10,591 nucleotides of DNA from a bacterium (GTDB lineage: Bacteria; Planctomycetota; J058; JACQDU01). Both the position numbers and the translations under genes were made by a program. Position 1 is the first letter of the stretch; each line of letters opens with the position of its first letter. The stretch covers positions 1 to 10,591 of the forward strand of contig JACQDU010000501.1 of NCBI GenBank assembly GCA_016200955.1. The letters are read 5' to 3'. This document shows, in pieces, positions 1-7,400 of this stretch. The notes below the pieces were generated by a model. That model did no database searches. It saw only the letters and a list, made by a program, of their open reading frames with translations, and was not told where the DNA came from.

Positions 1-1041
1 CACGAGAGACCCGAGACGCGACACCCTTACTCCGAGATCGTCGGGAAGAGCCGGAAGATCGCCGAGCCCCTCCGTCTCCTCGACCGAGCCGTCGAGACGA
101 CGGCGACCGTCCTCGTCCTGGGAGAAAGCGGGACGGGGAAGGAGCTCGTCGCGCGAGCGATCCACTCCCACGGCGCGCGCTCGGCCGGGCCGTTCGTTCC
201 GCTCTCGTGCGCGGCCCTCACGGACAGTCTCCTCGAGAGCGAGCTCTTCGGTCACGCCGCGGGCGCCTTCACCGGAGCGGTCCGCGCTCACACGGGCGCC
301 TTCGAGCGGGCGAGCGGAGGCGTTCTCTTCCTGGACGAGCTCCAGGACGCGAGCCCGAAGCTCCAGGCCGACCTCCTCCGCGTGCTCGAGACGGGCGAGG
401 TCCGGCCGCTCGGAGGGCACGAGGTGCGGAAGGTCGACGTGCGCGTCGTCGCCGCATCGAACGCCGACCTCGCGGCGCTCGTGACCGCCGGCAGCTTCCG
501 CGAGGACCTCTACTATCGCGTGAACGTCTTCACGATCGCTCTCCCTCCCCTGCGCGAGCGGCTCGACGACATCCCCGACCTCGTGGCTCACCTCCTCGCG
601 CGCGCCGGGCAAGCGGACCGCGTCCTCGCCCCCGGCGTCATGGAGCGGCTCCTCGCGGACCCGTGGTCCGGGAACGTGCGAGCGCTCAAGAACTGCATCG
701 ACCGCGCGCTCGCCCTCGCCGGGCCCGGGCCGATCCGGCCCGAGCACGTCGTCCTCGAGGCACCGCTCCGCCGCGAGGCTCCGCCTCTCCCCGAGCGCGG
801 CTCCGTCTACGCGGGCTCGGTCGAGCTCAACGACAGCCAGCTCGCTCTCATCGACCGCCTGCGGGCCGAGGGAGAGATCAGGAACGCCGACTACGCCGAG
901 CACGAGCGCGTCTCGAACCTGACCGCGTGGCGCGACCTGAGCGAGCTCGTCGCGAAGGGCGTCCTCGTCCGCGTGGGCCGCGGGAAGAAGACGACGTACC
1001 GCCTCGCCCCGGGATGGGAGGCGCGGATCTTCGGCTCCTGA
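1..1041 (+). CDS. sigma-54 enhancer-binding protein (AAA+ activator), 5' truncated by window edge, with C-terminal winged helix
   Basis: Frame 1 is open from base 1 to a TGA at 1039-1041, giving 346 residues with no start inside the window. The first ~20 residues (…YSEIVGKSRKI) are the usual entry into a sigma-54 AAA+ domain, so an N-terminal sensory region probably lies outside. Visible motifs are Walker A GESGTGKE (121-144), the sigma-54 contact loop GAFTGA (262-279), Walker B GVLFLDEL (319-342), the arginine-finger region FREDLYYRVN (~499-528), LPPLRER, and sensor-2 PWSGNVRALKN (661-693). Such proteins hydrolyse ATP to open RNA polymerase-sigma-54 complexes. After the AAA+ domain there is no Fis-type helix-turn-helix. 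Instead about 826-1011 encodes LNDSQLALIDRL…NADYAEHERVS…TAWRDLSELVAKGVL…GRGKKTTYRL, which resembles the winged helix found at the C-terminus of many Fic-family proteins and is presumably the DNA-binding part. The gene ends 51 bases before the kinase gene on the same strand, consistent with one operon. The AAA+ call is firm; the winged-helix assignment is by motif resemblance. Confidence 0.93.
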   Translation, partial: HERPETRHPYSEIVGKSRKIAEPLRLLDRAVETTATVLVLGESGTGKELVARAIHSHGARSAGPFVPLSCAALTDSLLESELFGHAAGAFTGAVRAHTGAFERASGGVLFLDELQDASPKLQADLLRVLETGEVRPLGGHEVRKVDVRVVAASNADLAALVTAGSFREDLYYRVNVFTIALPPLRERLDDIPDLVAHLLARAGQADRVLAPGVMERLLADPWSGNVRALKNCIDRALALAGPGPIRPEHVVLEAPLRREAPPLPERGSVYAGSVELNDSQLALIDRLRAEGEIRNADYAEHERVSNLTAWRDLSELVAKGVLVRVGRGKKTTYRLAPGWEARIFGS

Positions 1042-1053
1042 CGCGGTCGCAGC

Positions 1054-1070
1054 GCCCGCTCGAGGCGGGC
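1054..1070. other. short GC hairpin in the activator-kinase gap
   Basis: GCCCGC (1054-1059) and GCGGGC (1065-1070) are perfect inverted repeats around a 5-base loop, 12 bases after the activator stop codon and 22 bases before the kinase start. No T-run follows (the next bases are TAGACTAGGG), so it is not a typical intrinsic terminator. It might attenuate read-through, stabilise an mRNA end, or be chance in GC-rich DNA. The TAGACT directly after it looks faintly like a -10 box but I find no matching -35. Confidence 0.3.
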
Positions 1071-1081
1071 TAGACTAGGGC

Positions 1082-1088
1082 GGAGGAG
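1082..1088 (+). promoter_or_regulatory. ribosome binding site of the kinase gene
   Basis: GGAGGAG ends 4 bases before the ATG at 1093. It is a strong Shine-Dalgarno sequence and supports that start, after which the kinase N-lobe follows in frame. Confidence 0.75.
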
Positions 1089-1092
1089 CGCG

Positions 1093-1506
1093 ATGCCCGA
1101 GGGCCCGAAGCCCGAAGGCGAGAAGGGGCGGACGCACCAGCCCACGAGCCCGATCGAGCACGCGGGAGCGGGCGGCGCGTTCGCGTCGCCCGGGAGCTGG
1201 ATCGGTCCCTACCGCGTCGTCGAGAGGATCGGCCACGGCGGAGTCGGCATCGTGCTCCGGGCGCGCGCTCCCGACGGCGAGCGCGAGGTCGCGCTCAAGG
1301 TGCTCAAGGCGCTCCCGGGCGCGGCGAGCGTCGCTCGCTTCGAGCGCGAGCGGCGGCTCCTCGAGTCGCTGGGAGAGGTCGAGGGCTTCGTGCCCATCCT
1401 CGACGGCGGGACGACGGTCGAGGGTCCGTTCATCGTCATGCCGCTCCTCACGGGCGGCACGCTGCGCGACCGTCTCGTCGAGCGAGGGCCGCTCCCCCAG
1501 GACGAA
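1093..1506 (+). CDS. Ser/Thr protein kinase N-lobe: 5' part of an interrupted kinase-STAND-TPR gene
   Basis: From the ATG at 1093 frame 1 encodes about 138 convincing residues. A ~35-residue polar, low-complexity leader is followed by a Hanks-type kinase N-lobe: IGPYRVVERIGHGGVGIVL (glycine loop, residues ~46-54), EVALKVLK (ATP-binding Lys69), an alpha-C helix with FERERRLLESL, and the hinge FIVMPLLTGGTLRDRLVERGPLP. After about base 1506 the frame-1 product turns into arginine-rich nonsense that continues without a stop to 4581, while kinase homology resumes in frame 2 at 1508. The expected alpha-E helix, HRDxKPxN catalytic loop and DFG aspartate would need about 50 codons and are not present in any frame of the few bases between. 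I therefore see one gene with a deletion of roughly 140-150 bases, not a multiple of three. With the next feature it forms a single original gene. As printed it cannot make an active kinase. Confidence 0.75.
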
Positions 1507-1507
1507 C

Positions 1508-4474
1508 CTCGCGGAGAAGGGCGCGAGCCTGACGCTCTCTCACGACGGGAGCTTCCTCGGGACGCCCGCCTACGCCGCGCCCGAGCAGATGCGCGACTCG
1601 AGGTCCGTCGGGCCGCAGTCCGACGTCTACTCGCTGGGCGCCGTCCTCTACGAGTGCGCGTCGGGCCGCGCTCCGGTGACCGGCGAGACGATGATCGAGC
1701 TCATCGACCGTGTCCGCGGGGGCGAGATCACTCCCCTGGAGAGCGTGGAGCCCTCCGTCCCCGCGTGGCTCGCCCGCATCGTCATGTCCGCGCTCTCCCG
1801 GAATCCGTGGGAGCGGTACGCCGACGCCGCGGCGCTCGCGCGGGCGCTCGAGACGCGAGACCCCAGGGTCCCCTCGCGCGCGGGCGAGGCCGAGGGCGGC
1901 CGCGTCTCGGCCGACATGCTCCGCGGCGCGGCGAGGTCGGGGAAGACGAACCTCCTCCCGCACTCGACGGCCTTCGTCGGCAGGAGAGCCGACCTCGATG
2001 CCGTCCACGCTCTCTTCGCGAGAGGAGACCGGCTCGTGACGCTGACCGGGCCGGGCGGGACGGGGAAGACTCGCCTTGCTTCTCGCTACGGCGCCGAGCA
2101 GGCGGCGAGCCTCTCCTCCGAGGGCGGCGTCTGGTTCTGCGACCTCTGCGAGGCGCAGAGGCTCGACGGGATCCTCGCGTCGGTGGGCGACGCGCTCGGA
2201 GTGGCCCTGACCGCGGGCGCCTCGAGCGCCGAAGTCGCGGCGCGGCTCGGCGACGCGATCCGCGGGCGCGGCCGGGTCCTCGTGATCCTCGACAACTTCG
2301 AGCAGGTCGTCGCGCACGCCGCCGCGACGGTCGCGCGCTGGCTCGAGGCCGCGCCCGAGGCTCGCTTCCTCGTCACATCGCGCGAGCTCCTCCGCCTCCG
2401 AGGAGAGGTCGCCTACGAGCTCGAGCCCCTCTCGCTCCCGGAACCGGGCGACGACACCACGCCGTCGGAGGCGGTCCAGCTCTTCCTCGAGCGAGCCCGC
2501 GCGGCGCGGCACGACTACGCGCCCTCGCCCGAGGAGCGCTCCGTGATCGCGGAGATCGTCCGGCGGCTCGACGGGATGCCGCTCGCGATCGAGCTCGCCG
2601 CGGCGCGGACGAACGTGCTCGGGCCGAGGAAGCTCCTCGAGCGGCTCCCGCGGCGCTTCGACCTCCTCGCGAGCGGGCGCGCCGACGCGAACGCGCGCCA
2701 CGCGACCCTCCGCGCGACGATCGACTGGTCGTGGAACCTGCTCGAGACCTGGGAGAAGACCGCGCTCGCGCAGTGCGCCGTCTTCCGCGGCGGCTTCTCG
2801 CTCGACTCGGCCGAGGCCGTGCTCGACCTCGCCGCGCTCCCGGACGCTCCCTGGATCGTGGACGTCCTCCAGGCCCTCTGCGAGAAGTCGCTCGTCCGCT
2901 CCTACGAGCCGCCCGGTCTTCCAGGCGAGCGGCGCTTCGGTCTCTACGAGAGCATCCGCGAGTACGCCCGGGAGAAGCTCGCCGAATCGCCGCTCGCGCG
3001 CGGCGCGCTCGACCGCCACGCCGAGCACTTCCTGCGCGTCGGGCGCGAGTGGGCTCGCTCGAGCGACGCCCACGGAGGAGCCGAGCGGCTGCGCCGGCTC
3101 TCGCTCGAGCAGGACAACCTCGTGGCGGTCCACGAGGACGCGCTCGCCCGCGCTCCCGCGAGCGGCGAGGCCGCGACGCGAGCGCTCGGCGCCGTCGTCG
3201 CGCTCGTCCCGGTCCTCCTCGAGACGCGCGGCCCCGTGGGCGCGCTCCTCGACCTCGCGAACGCCGCGCTCTCGCACGCGTGCGCCAAGGACGCCCCGGA
3301 TGCTCTCCGCGCCGCGGTCCATTCCGCGCGGGGAGATGCTCTCTGCCGGCGAGGCGAGGCCGTGCTCGGGCGCCGCGACCTGGAGGAGGCGCTCGCGCTG
3401 GCCCTCGGCTCGGGCGACCGGAAGACCGAGGTCGAGGCCCGTTGCAGGCTCTCGGCGCTCGACCTCGGCGAGGGGCGGGAGAGCCGATCGCCCGAGCTCG
3501 AGCGGGAGCTCGCCCGCGCCCGCGAGCAAGGCGACCGCGCAGCCGAGGCGCTCCTCCTGAACGCGCTCGCGAACGCCGGCGTGCGGCGCGGGCTCATCGC
3601 CGAGCCGGTCGCTTGCCTCGAGCAGGAGCTGGCGATCCGGCTGGAGCTCGGCGACCGGCAGAACCAGGGGATCGCGCTCTCGAACCTCGGCAGTTGCCTC
3701 GCCCAGAGGGGGCTCCTCGAGCGGGCGCGCTCGTGCTACGAAGAGGCGCTCGCGATCGCGCGGGAGCTCGCGGACCTCGCGACGGAGTGCCAGGTCCTCT
3801 CGAACCTGGGGGGCGTGGACCTGGACGAGGGGCGCCACCGCGAAGCGCGCGCCTCCTTCGAAGCGGCGCAGGCGATCGCCCGGCGGATCGGCAACGTCGA
3901 GCGCGAGCGGCGCCTCCTCTACGACCAAGGACAGCTCCTGCTCGACGAGGGGCGGCTCGAGGACGCGCGCGCCTGCTTCGAGAGGGCGCTCGCTCAGGCG
4001 ACCTCGCCTCACTTGAAGAAGGCGCTCGAGGCGAACGTCGCGCACATCCTTGCGCTCACCGGACGCCTCGAGGAGGCTCGCTCTCTCTACTCGGGCGTCG
4101 TCGCCTGGACGCGCGAGATCGCCGACCGGAGCAGCGAGGCTTTCTTCCTGGGATGCCTCGGAGCGACGGAAGCGGCCCTGCGCCGCACCAGGGAAGCGAC
4201 CGGAGCGCTCGACGCCGCCGACACGATCCTGGCGAGCTCGACGGGCCTCCACGGGTTCGCGGCGGAGATCGCCGCGCTCCAGCGAGCGACGCTCGAGGTC
4301 GGGCGGAGCCGCGAGGCCGCAGGAGCCGGACGCCCCGAGGAGGCTCGCGCTCTCCTCCAGGCGGCGAGAGCGCTGGCCGCGGCCGCTCGCGGCCCCGAGC
4401 CCGCACCCGCCGGCCGCTCGCGGCGAGTGCGGCAGGCGCTCCGCTTCCTCGAGGGGCTCCTCGCCCTGCCCTGA
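1508..4474 (+). CDS. kinase C-lobe + NB-ARC/STAND ATPase + TPR: 3' part of the interrupted gene
   Basis: Frame 2 resumes with LAEKGASLTLSHDGSFLGTPAYAAPEQ-type sequence, i.e. the activation segment and APE motif, followed by SDVYSLGAVLYE and NPWERYADA of the kinase C-lobe. The first in-frame ATG is at 1589; residue numbers below count from it. A signal-transduction ATPase (STAND, NB-ARC-like, COG3903/AfsR style) follows, with FVGRRADL, Walker A GPGGTGKT (154-161), Walker B LVILDN (231-236), LVTSRELLRL (261-270), the GxP motif DGMPLAIELAA (328-338), the winged-helix region LRATIDWSWNLLE…FRGGFSL (~374-404), and FGLYESIREYAREKL. About six TPR-like helical pairs fill ~570-880 (e.g. NLGSCLAQRGLLERARSCYEEAL). 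STAND proteins are nucleotide-driven switches that assemble when the repeat domain binds a ligand or partner; here the output would have been the fused kinase. The gene ends TGA at 4472-4474, 6 bases from the convergent lipoprotein gene. Domain calls are firm; whether it is expressed is unknown because of the upstream break. Confidence 0.88.
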   Translation, partial: LAEKGASLTLSHDGSFLGTPAYAAPEQMRDSRSVGPQSDVYSLGAVLYECASGRAPVTGETMIELIDRVRGGEITPLESVEPSVPAWLARIVMSALSRNPWERYADAAALARALETRDPRVPSRAGEAEGGRVSADMLRGAARSGKTNLLPHSTAFVGRRADLDAVHALFARGDRLVTLTGPGGTGKTRLASRYGAEQAASLSSEGGVWFCDLCEAQRLDGILASVGDALGVALTAGASSAEVAARLGDAIRGRGRVLVILDNFEQVVAHAAATVARWLEAAPEARFLVTSRELLRLRGEVAYELEPLSLPEPGDDTTPSEAVQLFLERARAARHDYAPSPEERSVIAEIVRRLDGMPLAIELAAARTNVLGPRKLLERLPRRFDLLASGRADANARHATLRATIDWSWNLLETWEKTALAQCAVFRGGFSLDSAEAVLDLAALPDAPWIVDVLQALCEKSLVRSYEPPGLPGERRFGLYESIREYAREKLAESPLARGALDRHAEHFLRVGREWARSSDAHGGAERLRRLSLEQDNLVAVHEDALARAPASGEAATRALGAVVALVPVLLETRGPVGALLDLANAALSHACAKDAPDALRAAVHSARGDALCRRGEAVLGRRDLEEALALALGSGDRKTEVEARCRLSALDLGEGRESRSPELERELARAREQGDRAAEALLLNALANAGVRRGLIAEPVACLEQELAIRLELGDRQNQGIALSNLGSCLAQRGLLERARSCYEEALAIARELADLATECQVLSNLGGVDLDEGRHREARASFEAAQAIARRIGNVERERRLLYDQGQLLLDEGRLEDARACFERALAQATSPHLKKALEANVAHILALTGRLEEARSLYSGVVAWTREIADRSSEAFFLGCLGATEAALRRTREATGALDAADTILASSTGLHGFAAEIAALQRATLEVGRSREAAGAGRPEEARALLQAARALAAAARGPEPAPAGRSRRVRQALRFLEGLLALP

Positions 4475-4480
4475 GCGAGC

Positions 4481-7400
4481 CTACGGGTCGAAGAACTTCC
4501 CGAAGAACAGGTCGGTCGAGGTCGAGCCCACGAGAGTCTTCGCGGCGGGCTCGCCGGTCCCGAGCGCCACGCTCGTGTTGAAGCGGCCGACGATCGTCGA
4601 GCTCCCGTCGAGGAAGGCCGCGACTCCCGAGACGAGGACGCCGGTCGAGCTCGCGGCGCTCTTCGCCCACTTCACCGACCCGTCGGAGCCGAAGCGCGCG
4701 ATGAAGCCGTCGGACCTGGTCGTGGAGGTCGAGGTGAGCGACGTTCCCGACCCGAAGTCGATCGTGCCGGTGAAGATCCCGCCCACGACCACGGATCCGT
4801 CGGGGAAGACGGAGGCGCTGGCGCCGCGGCCCAGGGTCGTGGTCGTCGGCATCTTCGCCCACGCGAGCGTGCCGTCCGAGTTGTACTTCGCGACGAACGG
4901 AGCGAAGCTCGTGGGCGTGGACAGCGTCGTCTCGTTCGTGTCGCCCTTCCCGAACGTGAGGTCGTTCTTCATGTAACCGCACGCGATGACGCTCCCGTCG
5001 GGCGCGGCGCTCACGCTCCGGCCGGAGCACGAGCTCAACCCGAGGCTCGTCGACGGCTCGACCGTGTCCTTCGCCCAGTCGACCGTCCCGTCGGCCTTGA
5101 AGCGCACGACCCACAGGTTCGGGTTCGAGATCGAGCGCGGGTCCGTGAGGGTCGTGGAGCCGAACTTCGCCGAGATCGAGTAGTCGCCGGTCGCGACGCA
5201 GCTCCCGTCGGAGAACGCGGCGATCGAGAGCCCGTGGGTCACGGAGCCGATCCCGAACCCGTAGTCGATCCCGCTGCTCGCCTGCAGCCAGTCGGGCGTC
5301 CCGTCGGTCTTCAGGTGGACGACGTAGGCCTCGACGATGCCGGTCGGCGTCACGGTGAATCCCCCGCCGAAGTCGGCGCCCATCGTCGAGCTCGCGACGG
5401 CGCAGCTCCCGTCCGGGAAGGTGCACACTCCCTTCGGGTACTGGTCGACGCCCGGGTAAGCGACCGCGGACGTGCAGGTGCCGTCCGGCGCGTAGCGCGC
5501 CAGGAACATCCCGCCGGTGTCGAGCACGATCGTCGGCGCGAACGTCACGGGAGAATATCCGAGGTCTCCCACGATGACCGAGCTCCCGTCGGCGTAGACC
5601 GCGACGCCGTAGACGTAACACAAGTCGGTCGTCGGCGCCGACGCCGCCCACGCGATCGTGCCGTCCGGGTCGAAGCGGATGAGGAACGGCGTCTGCACGG
5701 AGGTGGCCGGAAGCGTCGAGGCGCCGAGCACGAGCGGCCCCGTCGCCGAGATGTACACTCCCGTCGCGAGCGTGCCTCCGTCGGGCAACGCCGCGACGCC
5801 CGCGGTGTAGCAGAAGTGCTTCGTCGCACCGCCCGACGCGGTCGCCGTGTCGAAGCCGTGAGGACGGACTTCCAGCATGAGGTAGTTCATCGGGCGGAAC
5901 CGGGCGAGGACCGCGTCCACGCCTCCCGCCGAGTCGAGCGCGACTCCCGGAGCCAGCGCCGCGGTGCCCTGGAACGAGCCCGCCACGGCGCAGCTCCCGT
6001 CGGAGAAGCCGGCGACTCCGAGCGCCGCGTCGTCCGAGCCGCCGCCGAGCCCCTTCGCCCAGACGACCGCTCCCGCGGCGTCGTAGCACGCAAGGAAGGC
6101 GTCCGAGCCTCCCTGGGAGCCGAGGGAGGTCCCTCCGAACGTCGCGTTTCCGTGGAAGGACCCGGAGACCGCGCAGCTCCCGTCCGGGAAGGACGAGACG
6201 GCGGAGCCAGAGTCGTCGCCCGTGCCTCCTGCCGCGAGGGCCCAGACGAGCGTCCCGTTCTGGGAGTAACGAGCGACGTACGCGTCGGACGCTCCGGCCG
6301 ACGCGAGCGTCGTGCTCGCGTCGAACCCCGCGACGCCGGCGAACCGGCCGGTCAGGACGAAGCTTCCGTCGGCGAAGGCGGCGGCTCCCGCTCCGGCGAC
6401 GTCGCCGGTCCCCGAGATCGCCTTCGCCCACTGGACGGTCCCGTCGCTCCGGTAGCTCGCGAAGAACGCGCCCGTGGCGGCGGGAGAGGCGAGCGAGAAG
6501 GAGCCGAACGTCGCGGCTCCCTGGAAGGAGCCGGTCACGATCGAGCTCCCGTCGGGCCTCACGGCGACTCCGAGGGCGGCGTCGTCGCCCGCGCCGCCCG
6601 CGCTCCTCGCCCAGAGGAGGCTCCCGCTCGGGCCGTACCGCGCGACGAAGACATCGCTCGCTCCGGCGGACGCGAGGCTCAGGCCGCCGAAGCTCGCCGT
6701 GCCCGCGAACGAGCCCACGACCGTCGAGCTCCCATCGAGGAAGCCCGAGACCGCTCGAGCGGAGTCGTCTCCCGTGCCGCCGGCGCTCCTCGCCCAGGCG
6801 AGGCTGCCGTCCTTCCTGAACGACGCGACGAACGCGTCATTTCCCCCGCCCGACGCGAGCGTCGTCTGCGAGTCGAAGCTCGCGGAGCCCGAGAAGTAGC
6901 CCGTGACGACCGCGGTCCCGTCGGCGAACGCGGCGACGCCGAGCGCGGCGTCGTCGCCGGAGCCGCCGATCCGCTGCGCCCACGCGAGCGTGCCGTCCGA
7001 GTCGTAGCGCGCGACGAAGGCGTCGGTGCCGCCGGAGGACGAGAGCGCGGACGTCCCGAACACGGCGCTCCCCGAGAAGGAGCCGACCACGACCGTGCTC
7101 CCGTCGGGGAAGGCGGCGACGGCCGCGGCCGCGTCGTCGCCCGAGCCGCCGCCCGACGCCGCCTGCGCGAGCTCGGCCGAGCGGCCGGGGTACGCCGCGT
7201 TGGTCGCCGTGATCTCGTAGCAGGCGCGCGGGTCGACGACCTTGGGCGGCGCCGGGAACGGCGTCACGGTGTCGGTCGTCTTCCCGGTCTCGTCCAGGCT
7301 GCCGGGATCGAGCGTGAGCTTGGTGGGAGCCCCGCTCACGGTCCACGCGAGCGCGGCCGTTCCCTGGATCGCCGCCTTCGTGCTCGTGAAGGACGTGACG

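Noticed and set aside
1071..1076. TAGACT as a -10 promoter box for the kinase gene
   Set aside because: No plausible -35 hexamer lies 16-18 bases upstream, and the kinase gene can be read from the activator transcript.
1494..1498. CCCCC run as a programmed +1 frameshift or homopolymer sequencing error joining the two kinase parts
   Set aside because: A +1 slip here would restore frame but not the missing ~50 residues with the HRD loop and DFG aspartate, so a slip alone does not explain the gap.
1448..4252. A 2.8-kb stop-free frame on the minus strand opposite the kinase-STAND gene
   Set aside because: Its product is Arg/Glu/Ala-rich without domains. Stop-free antisense frames are expected where codons are this GC-rich, and the plus-strand frame has full STAND and TPR motifs.
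1507..4581. Frame 1 stays open past the kinase break to 4581, suggesting one 1162-residue protein
   Set aside because: After 1506 the product is arginine-rich and motif-free, while frame 2 carries the APE motif, Walker A/B and TPRs. The long frame is a composition artefact.
4484..7153. CRISPR-like or non-coding tandem repeat array
   Set aside because: The ~185-base periodicity is in-frame coding repeats of a beta-propeller protein; there are no short identical repeats with unique spacers.
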